Part shown: one piece after another, positions 1-6,187 of the stretch | Position numbering within the stretch: position 1 is the first letter of the stretch | Layout: every line of letters starts with the position of its first letter | Origin: an uncultured Ruminococcus sp. | Lineage (GTDB): Bacteria > Bacillota > Clostridia > Oscillospirales > CAG-382 | DNA length: 6,605 nt | Assembly (NCBI GenBank): GCA_902783535.1 | Contig: CACZRJ010000248.1 | Location: forward strand, 1-6,605 | Direction of reading: 5' to 3' | Program-made: the position numbers and the translations under genes | Notes under the pieces: generated by a model | Told to the model about the DNA's origin: nothing | Database searches by the model: none | Seen by the model: the letters and a program-made list of their open reading frames with translations, nothing else

Positions 1-536
1 ACGCCGTTGTGTTCCCAGAAACGCATGTCTTCTATGGCGACATACGCCTTGACAAGCTGCTGGGGGATGTCGCTGTACGCGACCCACATCCTGTTTTCGC
101 TTGAGGAGAGACGGTCGTCTTCGAGTTCGACCTCCCGCCCCTCGTCATTGACGTAATAGAGCGAGGTCGTCAGGGAGGAATCGTATTTCAGATTGTCCAG
201 CTCCGGGAAGTCAGAATTTACGTAGTTTCCCAGGTAGATCATGAACGCGAGCGCGACGCATGCGGCGACAAGGACGCCGATGATCAGGACGGTCAAAAGA
301 ACGTTCAGCGTATACGTCAGAACCTTCCGGACGATGAACAGAACCGTTTTTCCGGAGTATTTCGCCGTTTTCCCGACGACCGAAAGCACTTTCTTTCGCG
401 TTTCTTTCGGGTTCGGTTCCTTTTTTTCCGTTTCTTTCGAGGGGGATGCGACCGTATCGAACAACCTGGTCTTTTGCTCTTCCGTCCCGTTTTCGGGAAT
501 ATCATTTCCGAATGTGGAGTGATCGTTCGGTTTCAT
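1..536 (-). CDS. Class A penicillin-binding protein (PBP1A family), N-terminal part, cut by window edge
   Basis: The first 178 residues of a bifunctional peptidoglycan glycosyltransferase/transpeptidase are visible; the rest lies beyond position 1. Residues 1-73 form a hydrophilic, Lys/Glu/Thr-rich cytoplasmic tail. Residues about 74-102 are a single hydrophobic membrane anchor, giving a type II topology with the enzyme outside the cell. The extracellular part then reaches the start of the GT51 glycosyltransferase domain. There AIEDMRFWEHNG matches motif 1 of the family (EDxxFxxHxG), with E169 as the expected catalytic glutamate. The preceding stretch (NRMWVAYSDIPQQLVKAYVAIED) is also typical of clostridial class A PBPs. 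The ATG at 536-534 has an excellent ribosome binding site and overlaps the dnaE stop by 4 nt. The transpeptidase domain is not in view, so whether it is intact is unknown. No specific symbol is given because genomes usually carry several paralogues. Confidence 0.93.
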   Translation of the reverse strand, partial: MKPNDHSTFGNDIPENGTEEQKTRLFDTVASPSKETEKKEPNPKETRKKVLSVVGKTAKYSGKTVLFIVRKVLTYTLNVLLTVLIIGVLVAACVALAFMIYLGNYVNSDFPELDNLKYDSSLTTSLYYVNDEGREVELEDDRLSSSENRMWVAYSDIPQQLVKAYVAIEDMRFWEHNG

Positions 537-3500
537 CGGATTCCCTCCTTTCTTTTCTTTTTCTTTAAGACGACGTTGTCGCTGCCGAGAATGGATTTCA
601 GAACAGAGACGGTTCCCTCATCGACGGCGCAGGTCAATTGGTTTGCGGATTTCAATGTATTGCTTTCCGACAGGAAGAACAGGACGCCGGCAGGACCCGG
701 ATGCTTTCTGATGAACTGGATCGCCTTGCCTGCCATCGGATGGTCGAGGCTGCTGACGCGCAGATACATGACCATATCGTCAGGCGTTCGGCCGGTTTCC
801 GCTTTTTTTCCGGGCACGGAGACGGTATCCGCGATCCACCGCGCCGTTCCGCCCCTTCGGTCGGCATACTGGCTGTTCGGAGGATTGACGGAAAACATGA
901 GCACGGACCCCTGCGCAAGCAGGGGAGCATATCTGGCATATGCCTGCGGAAAAACGATCAGCTCGACGTCTCCGGACAGATCCTCGGCTCTCACGGTCGC
1001 CATCGGCTCGTTCTTTTTTGTGAGACGTGTGGAAACGGCGGTGACGAAACCGATGAATCTCCGGATCTCTCCTTGCCGGAAGCGGCCTTCTTCGGCTTCG
1101 GAATTCAGTTCTGCGGCAGTTCTCGTCGACTGAGAAAGGTCGTACGCGTCCAGGGGATGACCGGACAGATAGAGGCCCGTCCATTCACGTTCGCCGGACA
1201 GACGTTCCGCGATCGGGAGCGTTTCCTCTTTTGAGAGGGGCAGACGGAACAGGGTGTCGTCCGTCAGTTCGTCAAACATGCCGATCTGGCCCTCGACCTC
1301 GCGGCTCTTCGACCGGACGCATTTCTCGAAAGCCTCCTCGGCTGTCTGCAGAAGACTGCTTCGCGACCATCCGAATGCATCCAGAGCGCCGGAGCGTATC
1401 AACGCTTCGTATCCCTTGGCATTTGCCGCATTGCCCATGCGGGAGAGAAAATCTTCCGGCCCGGAATAGTTTCCGGCGCGCCGCTCTGCGGCGATCCGGT
1501 CTGCAAACAGCCCGCCGACGTTTTTCACGGCGGCCAGACCGTACCGGACGGCTCCGTTTTCGGGTGTGAAATCGGGGCAGGATCGGTTGATGTCCGGGGG
1601 AAGAATGCGGATCCCCATATGGACCATCTCTTCGTTGTATTCGCGGATCTTATCCTGACTTGCGGCGCTGTAGTTCAGCAGAGCGCACATATACTGAAGC
1701 GGGAAATGTTTTTTCAGGTATGCCGTTCTGTAAGTGGTCATCGCATATGCTGCGGAGTGGCTCTTGTTGAATGAGTATTCCGCGAACCGGCTGATTTTTT
1801 CAAAAAGCGGGCCGGACTTTTCGACGGGGATCCCATGATCGGAACAGCCTTCCAGGAAAGCCTTTTTCTCTTTCTCCATCTGATCGGGCTTTTTCTTTGC
1901 GACAGCGCGCCGGACGAGGTCTGCATGACCGAGCGTAAAGCCGGCCAGATCCGTACAGATACGGATGATCTGCTCCTGATAGAGCATGCACCCGAACGTC
2001 TCCCGCAGGATCGGTTCCAATTCGGGAATGTCGTACACGATCGTCTCGGGGTGCGCGTAGTTTTTTAGAAATGTTTCCAGCGAGAAGATCGGTCCCGGAC
2101 GGTACAGTGAGATCAGCAGGATCAGGTCGTTCATGGTTTTTGGGCGGAGCGATCTTGCCAGGGACTGCATTCCGCCGCTTTCGATCTGAAACAGGCCGAG
2201 CGTCCTTCCTTCCGATACGAGGTCAAATGTTTCTTTGTCGTCCAAAGGAATGCTTTCGAGTTTGAATCCGGGGTGCTCGGAACGGATCCGCTCCTCGGTT
2301 TCTCTCAGAAGGGTAAGAAAACGGGAACCGAGGAAGTCGATTTTCAAAAGCCCGATGCTGTCGACGGCGCCCATGGGATACTGCGTTACTATGACGGAAT
2401 CGTTGACGGACAGAGGAAGGTAGTTGTCGAGGGGCGCGTCGGCGATCACGACGCCGGAGGCGTGCGTGGAAGCGCCGCGGGGACGGCCCTCGAGTTTGCC
2501 TGCGAAACGGATCCATTCGCGGACAGCAGGATCGTTTTCTGCGGCTTCGCGGATCTCGGGACAGAGTTCCAGCGCCTGGTCCAGTGTTTCCGCGGCGCTT
2601 CGGGAAGCGATCCGTACAATGCGGTCCGTTTCGGCGTAGTCCATGCCAAGGGCGCGCGCGGCGTCGCGAAGAGCGTTCCGGAACTGGAGCGTTCCGAACG
2701 TGACGATCTGAGCGACGCGGTCCTCCCCGTATTTTTTTACAACGTAGTCGACGACTTCGTTCCTTCGCGTGTCGCTGAAGTCGATATCGAAATCCGGCAT
2801 GCTGACTCTTTCCGGATTCAGGAACCGTTCAAAGACGAGATGATACGGAAGCGGGTCGACGTCCGTGATCCCGAGACAGTATGCGACAAGGCTGGCGACA
2901 CCCGAGCCTCTGCCGGGGCCGACCGGAATGTTTTTTGATTTGGCGAACCGCACAAAGTCCCAGACGATCAGATAGTAGTCCGAAAAACCCATTGAACGGA
3001 TCACGGACAGTTCGTATTTCAGCCGCGCTTTGTAATCGGCTTCCGGAATGCTTTCGGGATTCGGGAAACGCTTTTGAAAGCCTTCGTCCGCGAGGCGTGC
3101 CAGATATTCGGAAGGAGATTCCCCGTCGGGCGTCATGAAAACGGGCAGATGGCGTGTACTGAAAGAAAACGAAAAACTGCATCTTTCGGCGATCCGCGCG
3201 GCGTTGTCGATCGCTTCGGGGTGGTCGGGAAATGCCGCGCGCATTTCCGCTTCCGTCTTGAGATAGTACTGGTCGCCTTCCATTCCTTTCAATTCTGACA
3301 GAAGGGTGCCGGAACCGACGGCATTCAGCAGACGCTGGACGTCGCTGTCTTCTTTTCTGATATAATGGACGTCGTTCGTCGCGACCATTTGGAGCCCGTA
3401 AGTTTCCGCGTACCGCGCGAGCACGTCCGTGACAGTCCGTTCTCCGCTGTTTCCGTGCCGCTGAAGTTCAAGAAAGAAATTCGATTCGCCGAACGTGTTT

Positions 3501-3985
3501 TTTGCCCATTGAATCCATTCTTCCGCACGGCTTCGTTCGCCGTTCCGGATATAATTCGAAATCGCGCTGTCGGTTCCGCCGGCCAGAAGGATCAGTCCGG
3601 ATCGGTATTTGGCCATCGTGGACAGGTCCGTTCTCGGGACCGTGAAGAAACCTTCGGTATAGGAAAGCGAAACGATACGGATCAGATTGCGGTAGCCTTC
3701 TTCGTTTTCCGCGAGCAGGACGGCGGTGGAATATGCGCTGTCCAGCATCCGGTCCTTGTCGGCCATCGTCCTCGGAGCGATATTGACTTCGCACCCGATG
3801 ATGGGATGAACGCCTGCGGCTTCGCAGGCCTGGAAAAAACCGACCGCTCCGTACATGACGCCGTGATCCGTCATCGCGACTGCAGACTGCCCGGCACGCA
3901 AAACCGCGGCGGGGATCTCTTTGATCCGGCATTCCCCGTCCAGCAGGCTGTATTCGGTATGTAGGTGCAGATGGGCGAAAGACAT
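533..3985 (-). CDS. dnaE: DNA polymerase III alpha subunit (DnaE)
   Basis: This is the 1150-residue catalytic subunit of replicative DNA polymerase III. It extends primers at the fork on a beta clamp. Domains in order: PHP domain (about 2-280; HLHLHTEYSLLDG at 5-17, TDHG at 39-42, NDVHY at 204-208); palm/fingers of the C-family polymerase (about 285-800) with PDFDID at 397-402 giving catalytic D398 and D400, and LKIDFLG at 547-553 giving the third aspartate D550; helix-hairpin-helix region (about 815-870); internal beta-clamp motif QIGMF at 900-904; OB fold (about 974-1040); short C-terminal domain ending NVVLKKKKRKEGIR. It lacks the exonuclease insertion of PolC. The length and the end resemble Firmicutes DnaE. 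The start is supported by AGGAG at 4001-3997 with 11-nt spacing and by the family N-terminus. Two canonical PHP metal ligands seem replaced (T87, G137). In Firmicutes such a DnaE usually works beside PolC, which is not in view. Confidence 0.98.
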   Translation of the reverse strand: MSFAHLHLHTEYSLLDGECRIKEIPAAVLRAGQSAVAMTDHGVMYGAVGFFQACEAAGVHPIIGCEVNIAPRTMADKDRMLDSAYSTAVLLAENEEGYRNLIRIVSLSYTEGFFTVPRTDLSTMAKYRSGLILLAGGTDSAISNYIRNGERSRAEEWIQWAKNTFGESNFFLELQRHGNSGERTVTDVLARYAETYGLQMVATNDVHYIRKEDSDVQRLLNAVGSGTLLSELKGMEGDQYYLKTEAEMRAAFPDHPEAIDNAARIAERCSFSFSFSTRHLPVFMTPDGESPSEYLARLADEGFQKRFPNPESIPEADYKARLKYELSVIRSMGFSDYYLIVWDFVRFAKSKNIPVGPGRGSGVASLVAYCLGITDVDPLPYHLVFERFLNPERVSMPDFDIDFSDTRRNEVVDYVVKKYGEDRVAQIVTFGTLQFRNALRDAARALGMDYAETDRIVRIASRSAAETLDQALELCPEIREAAENDPAVREWIRFAGKLEGRPRGASTHASGVVIADAPLDNYLPLSVNDSVIVTQYPMGAVDSIGLLKIDFLGSRFLTLLRETEERIRSEHPGFKLESIPLDDKETFDLVSEGRTLGLFQIESGGMQSLARSLRPKTMNDLILLISLYRPGPIFSLETFLKNYAHPETIVYDIPELEPILRETFGCMLYQEQIIRICTDLAGFTLGHADLVRRAVAKKKPDQMEKEKKAFLEGCSDHGIPVEKSGPLFEKISRFAEYSFNKSHSAAYAMTTYRTAYLKKHFPLQYMCALLNYSAASQDKIREYNEEMVHMGIRILPPDINRSCPDFTPENGAVRYGLAAVKNVGGLFADRIAAERRAGNYSGPEDFLSRMGNAANAKGYEALIRSGALDAFGWSRSSLLQTAEEAFEKCVRSKSREVEGQIGMFDELTDDTLFRLPLSKEETLPIAERLSGEREWTGLYLSGHPLDAYDLSQSTRTAAELNSEAEEGRFRQGEIRRFIGFVTAVSTRLTKKNEPMATVRAEDLSGDVELIVFPQAYARYAPLLAQGSVLMFSVNPPNSQYADRRGGTARWIADTVSVPGKKAETGRTPDDMVMYLRVSSLDHPMAGKAIQFIRKHPGPAGVLFFLSESNTLKSANQLTCAVDEGTVSVLKSILGSDNVVLKKKKRKEGIR
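543..551 (-). promoter_or_regulatory. Ribosome binding site of the PBP gene, inside the dnaE 3' end
   Basis: On the minus strand AAAGGAGGG is followed by 6 nt and then ATG. It is a near-perfect anti-16S match. It lies within the last Lys/Glu/Gly codons of dnaE, so the polylysine end of DnaE and the start signal of the next gene share the same bases. Confidence 0.85.
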
Positions 3986-3993
3986 GGAAAAGA

Positions 3994-4671
3994 TTACTCC
4001 TGCTGAATGTCCTTGGAAAAAGCGACCAGTTTTTGAAGCCGATGATTCAGTCCGCTTTTTGTCAGAGGCGGATTGGTCATGGCGGCAAGTTCGGCAAGGC
4101 TTGCTTCGGGATGGGCGAGCCGGAGTTCCGCCGCCTCCTTGAGCTCGTCCGGAAGCAAAAGGTATTTTTTGCTTGTCATCAGGGTTTGGATGGCGGCGCG
4201 CTGATCGGCGCTCGCGGCCGCTGCGCGGGCGAGGTTCGCCGTTTCGGCATTGACCTGTCTGTTGAGTTCCCCGTTGACCTGCTTATCGACCTGCGCTTCC
4301 AGGAGCTGGAGAGAAAACCGGGTGGCCCCGATGAGGGCAAGCAGGTCGGAAACGTCGTCCGATCTTTTCATGTAGATCAACGTCTTGTTTTTTCTTTGCG
4401 TTCGTCTGGCCTCCAGGCCCGCATCCTCCAGCACGCCGGCGACGGTATCCGCATAATCGTCGCGGAAGGAAAACGTCAAAAGCGTTTCGCGGTCCGGTGG
4501 AGAAAGATAGCCGTAGCGAAAGAAGACGCCGCGGAGAAACGCGCCTCTGCATCCCTCGCAGACGAACTCGGCCGTGCGACCTTCGTATCCTGCGGCGCAT
4601 GCATCCATGCAGCAGGAGTTCTTGAAGGGGATCGTTTGAAGATGCTTTTTCAGTTCTCCGGAATAGGACAT
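3994..4671 (-). CDS. whiA: WhiA-family DNA-binding protein, short form lacking most of the N-terminal domain
   Basis: WhiA is a DNA-binding protein linked to sporulation in actinobacteria and to division and chromosome segregation in Firmicutes. This copy has 225 residues against roughly 310 in the family. Residues 1-28 match the usual start (MSYSGELKKHL, then a Cys-Cys pair). The chain then jumps to the second LAGLIDADG-like unit at about 38-57 (CEGCRGAFLRGVF). The diagnostic segment NRQVNAETANLARA is at 138-151. The C-terminal helix-turn-helix domain covers about 170-222, with LTKSGLNHRLQKL at 203-215. About 85 residues corresponding to the first LAGLIDADG-like unit are missing. The true start is ATG at 4671-4669: AAGGAG (4684-4679) sits 7 nt upstream and the protein begins like its relatives, so the shortening is internal rather than a wrong start. 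The gene sits 28 nt after murB and 8 nt before dnaE. It is intact as a reading frame, so a reduced functional protein is more likely than a pseudogene. Confidence 0.92.
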   Translation of the reverse strand: MSYSGELKKHLQTIPFKNSCCMDACAAGYEGRTAEFVCEGCRGAFLRGVFFRYGYLSPPDRETLLTFSFRDDYADTVAGVLEDAGLEARRTQRKNKTLIYMKRSDDVSDLLALIGATRFSLQLLEAQVDKQVNGELNRQVNAETANLARAAAASADQRAAIQTLMTSKKYLLLPDELKEAAELRLAHPEASLAELAAMTNPPLTKSGLNHRLQKLVAFSKDIQQE

Positions 4672-4678
4672 GTCTGCT

Positions 4679-4684
4679 CTCCTT
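4679..4684 (-). promoter_or_regulatory. Ribosome binding site that fixes the whiA start
   Basis: AAGGAG lies 7 nt before the ATG at 4671. The whiA frame stays open upstream into murB, so this site and the family-like N-terminus decide the start. Confidence 0.8.
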
Positions 4685-4699
4685 CCGCCATGAAGGCCG

Positions 4700-5569
4700 T
4701 CAATCCGGCAGTATTTGAATTTCAGGCTCCAGACGGACGCCGAATTTCGTTTCGACGGTTTCCTGAATCAACCGGATCAGATTCCGTACGTCGGATGAAG
4801 TGGCCGTACCCGTATTGACAATGAAGCCGGCGTGTTTTTCAGAAACTTTCGCTCCTCCGACGGAGCATCCCTTCAATCCCGCCTGCTCGATCAGCGCCCC
4901 TGCGAAATGTCCTTCCGGCCGCTTGAACGCGCTCCCGCACGAGGGATAATCCAGCGGCTGCTTCGCTTTTCGCGAAGACATGTTTCGCTCCATCTCCGCC
5001 CTGACGGATCCGGGATCGGCATCGGGGCAGACAAATGTGGCTGAAATGAGAACGAGGTCGGATTCCTGAAGAAAACTGTGGCGGTATGAAAACCGCATCT
5101 CATCTTTCGACAGGACGCGGAGCATGCCGTTCCTGTCGGCACAAACTGCGTGCGAAAAGCAGTCCGAGATCTCTCCTCCGTATGCTCCGGCGTTCATATA
5201 CACTCCGCCGCCGACCGTCCCGGGGATGCCGTAGGCGAAAGCGAGCCCGCCTTTGCCGTGCTCGACGGCGAATTTGGATAGCGCGGAAAGAGAATCGCCG
5301 GCCATCGCTGTGATCGCACCGTCATCTTCCAGTCTCAGTCCGCGGATCCCGCATGTGAGAATCACGCAGCCGTCATAGGCCTTGTCCGGGAAAAGAATGT
5401 TTGAGGCGTTCCCTATGACGAGCGGCGGGACGCTGTCAGACCGGTATTCACGCAGCAGAGACACCAGTTCCTCGCCGCTGGCCGGCCTGCAAAGCAGCCG
5501 TACAGGACCGCCGACCTTCATGGAGGTCAGCGGAGCGATCGGAACGTTTTCCTCTTTGATTCTTCGCAT
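4700..5569 (-). CDS. murB: UDP-N-acetylenolpyruvoylglucosamine reductase (MurB)
   Basis: MurB is a cytoplasmic FAD enzyme that reduces UDP-GlcNAc-enolpyruvate with NADPH to UDP-MurNAc, the second committed step of peptidoglycan precursor synthesis. The 289-residue length is normal for the shorter (type II) MurB forms. The N-terminal TSMKVGGP (15-22) and the FAD-binding segments IGNASNILF (52-60) and GIPGTVGGGVYMNAGAYGGE (114-133) are clear. Catalytic candidates are R163 in SYRHS, S213 in CGSAFKRP (the proton donor) and E283 in LEPEIQ near the C-terminus. GNASN is a mild variant of the usual GxGSN. The start ATG has only a weak ribosome binding site (AAGGCGGG, 9 nt upstream). No in-frame ATG, GTG or TTG lies between it and an upstream TAA, and the family N-terminus begins here. 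It is the first gene of the minus-strand cluster. Confidence 0.97.
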   Translation of the reverse strand: MRRIKEENVPIAPLTSMKVGGPVRLLCRPASGEELVSLLREYRSDSVPPLVIGNASNILFPDKAYDGCVILTCGIRGLRLEDDGAITAMAGDSLSALSKFAVEHGKGGLAFAYGIPGTVGGGVYMNAGAYGGEISDCFSHAVCADRNGMLRVLSKDEMRFSYRHSFLQESDLVLISATFVCPDADPGSVRAEMERNMSSRKAKQPLDYPSCGSAFKRPEGHFAGALIEQAGLKGCSVGGAKVSEKHAGFIVNTGTATSSDVRNLIRLIQETVETKFGVRLEPEIQILPD

Positions 5570-5610
5570 AGCCGTGCCCGCCTTGTCGTTAGATATTCTT
5601 CCAACAATAT

Positions 5611-5638
5611 ATTATATCCATTTTTTTGTTAAGTGCAA
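5611..5638 (-). promoter_or_regulatory. Probable vegetative promoter of the murB-whiA-dnaE-PBP operon
   Basis: On the minus strand TTGCAC (5638-5633) and a perfect TATAAT (5616-5611) are separated by 16 nt. Transcription would begin near 5604, giving a leader of about 35 nt before murB. The -35 is weak (3 of 6). A run of seven A residues lies in the spacer. Confidence 0.65.
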
Positions 5639-5640
5639 TA

Positions 5641-5655
5641 GGAAAAGACTTTTCC
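5641..5655. repeat. Perfect 7-1-7 palindrome next to the murB -35, candidate operator
   Basis: GGAAAAG, one base, then CTTTTCC. It ends two bases upstream of the murB -35 element on the minus strand, a position suited to an activator or repressor. I do not recognise a known regulator consensus. Confidence 0.45.
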
Positions 5656-5715
5656 GAATTGAAAACAAATCTTTGAACGAATAGCCGGCGGTTCTTTCTG
5701 CGCGGAATATAGAGG

Positions 5716-5766
5716 TATGCATTTGCAGAAGGCGCCTGATAATGGACATTATTCTGCATAACAGGC
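5716..5766. repeat. Cluster of nested, partly competing inverted repeats
   Basis: The arms seen are TGCAGAA (5724-5730) with TTCTGCA (5752-5758); ATAATG (5739-5744) with CATTAT (5747-5752); GCCTG (5734-5738) with CAGGC (5762-5766); and TATGCA (5716-5721) with TGCATA (5755-5760). The first and third pairings exclude each other. The cluster lies between the two promoters and would be transcribed by neither of them, so a protein-binding site or an undetected small RNA are both possible. Confidence 0.4.
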
Positions 5767-5815
5767 CCGCTTTTTCCCTTGCGACGGATTTTTTCGTGAT
5801 TTTTGAAAAAAAGTC

Positions 5816-5844
5816 TTGCAAATAGAAAACTCTTGTGATAATAT
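5816..5844 (+). promoter_or_regulatory. Probable promoter of rpsT
   Basis: TTGCAA at 5816-5821 is followed after 17 nt by TAATAT (5839-5844). An alternative reading is an extended -10, TGTGATAAT (5834-5842), with a 15-nt spacer. Either would start transcription near 5850, about 30 nt before the coding region. Confidence 0.6.
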
Positions 5845-5857
5845 TGACGAGTGTCAA
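5844..5857. repeat. Small dyad at the rpsT transcription start/leader
   Basis: TTGAC, four bases, then GTCAA form a perfect inverted repeat at or just after the presumed start of transcription. It could be an operator or a 5-bp leader hairpin with a GAGT loop. Confidence 0.35.
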
Positions 5858-5866
5858 AATCCAAAT

Positions 5867-5875
5867 AGGGGGTGA
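5867..5875 (+). promoter_or_regulatory. Ribosome binding site that fixes the TTG start of rpsT
   Basis: AGGGGGTGA differs from the ideal AGGAGGTGA at one base. The AGGGGG core ends 8 nt before TTG at 5881. It contains the GTG at 5872 that would otherwise be a longer start, which excludes that codon. Confidence 0.85.
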
Positions 5876-5880
5876 GTTGT

Positions 5881-6144
5881 TTGCCGAATATCAAGTCTGC
5901 GAAGAAGCGCGTTCTTGTGACGAAGACCAAAACCATGCAGAACAAAGCGTTCCGTTCCGCAATGAAGACTTCGATCAAAAAATATCAGGCTGCGCTTGCT
6001 GAGGGGAACAAGGAACTTGCTTCCGAAACATACCTCAAGGCTGTCAGCATGATCGATCGCGCAGTAAACAAAGGGATCATTCATAAGAATAACGCTGCCA
6101 GAAAAAAGAGCCAGTTCACAAAACTTCTGAACGACGCACAGTAA
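5881..6144 (+). CDS. rpsT: 30S ribosomal protein S20
   Basis: S20 is a small, basic, three-helix protein that binds 16S rRNA early in assembly of the small ribosomal subunit. The 87-residue product has the typical length. It begins MPNIKSAKKR, the universal S20 N-terminus, and carries the conserved helices with many Lys/Ala/Asn residues, such as NKGIIHKNNAARKKSQ at 63-78. The start codon is TTG. It is chosen because the family N-terminus begins there and the ribosome binding site is correctly placed. Escherichia coli rpsT also uses UUG and is autoregulated at translation, so the rare start may serve control here too (inference). It is transcribed away from the murB operon and has its own promoter. 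Downstream comes a strong hairpin without a good T-run, then tRNA genes on the same strand, so read-through into the tRNAs is possible. Confidence 0.97.
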   Translation: MPNIKSAKKRVLVTKTKTMQNKAFRSAMKTSIKKYQAALAEGNKELASETYLKAVSMIDRAVNKGIIHKNNAARKKSQFTKLLNDAQ

Positions 6145-6163
6145 TTTTTCAACCGCTGATTTC

Positions 6164-6187
6164 TGAGGGCGGGTGTTCCCGCCCTCA
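6164..6187 (+). terminator. GC-rich hairpin after rpsT, terminator-like but without a T-run
   Basis: A 10-bp perfect stem (TGAGGGCGGG with CCCGCCCTCA) has a TGTT loop and starts 20 nt after the rpsT stop. The following bases (TGAATGATTTCC) give no uridine tract. It may be a weak or factor-dependent terminator, or an mRNA 3'-end stabiliser that lets RNA polymerase continue into the tRNA genes. Confidence 0.55.

Larger units (their letters stand above)
5570..5880. other. Divergent intergenic control region between murB and rpsT
   Basis: No supportable gene lies in these 311 bases. The left part holds the murB promoter. The right part holds the rpsT promoter, a T-tract/A-tract stretch (5789-5812) just upstream that could act as an UP element, and the rpsT leader. 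The middle (about 5640-5766) belongs to neither core promoter and contains a palindrome and nested dyads, listed separately. Reading frames that cross the region on the minus strand run through the promoters and the antisense of rpsT, and look spurious. Confidence 0.7.

Noticed and set aside
474..1133. Plus-strand reading frame of 219 codons
   Set aside because: It is antisense to dnaE, has no ribosome binding site and gives an Arg/Ser/Pro-rich product of no recognisable family.
2273..2938. Plus-strand reading frame of 221 codons
   Set aside because: It lies opposite the conserved polymerase core of dnaE; its openness follows from dnaE codon use.
3365..3964. Plus-strand reading frame of 199 codons
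   Set aside because: It is antisense to the DnaE PHP domain and has no domain-like sequence.
3994..4671. whiA as a pseudogene or mis-called start
   Set aside because: The frame is intact, the ribosome binding site is well placed, and the first residues match the family start, so the gap is internal.
4033..4818. Plus-strand reading frame of 261 codons
   Set aside because: It is antisense to whiA and the end of murB, both of which have clear family matches; no supporting signals.
5626..5636. Rex-type site from TTGTTAA next to the murB promoter
   Set aside because: Only one half-site is present; the second half (TTAACAA) is missing at the right spacing.
5739..5752. Fur/PerR-type box in ATAATG-GA-CATTAT
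   Set aside because: The half-sites resemble Fur family boxes but the centre spacing does not fit the 7-1-7 pattern.
5789..5812. TTTTTTC...GAAAAAAA as a terminator hairpin
   Set aside because: The stem is almost all A-T and lies just upstream of the rpsT promoter rather than after a gene; an UP element is a better reading.
5872..5880. GTG at 5872 as an earlier start of rpsT
   Set aside because: The codon is part of the ribosome binding site, and the S20 family N-terminus begins at the TTG at 5881.
5589..5978. Minus-strand reading frame of 129 codons across the intergenic region
   Set aside because: It runs through both promoters and the antisense of the rpsT start; composition is unlike the neighbouring genes.
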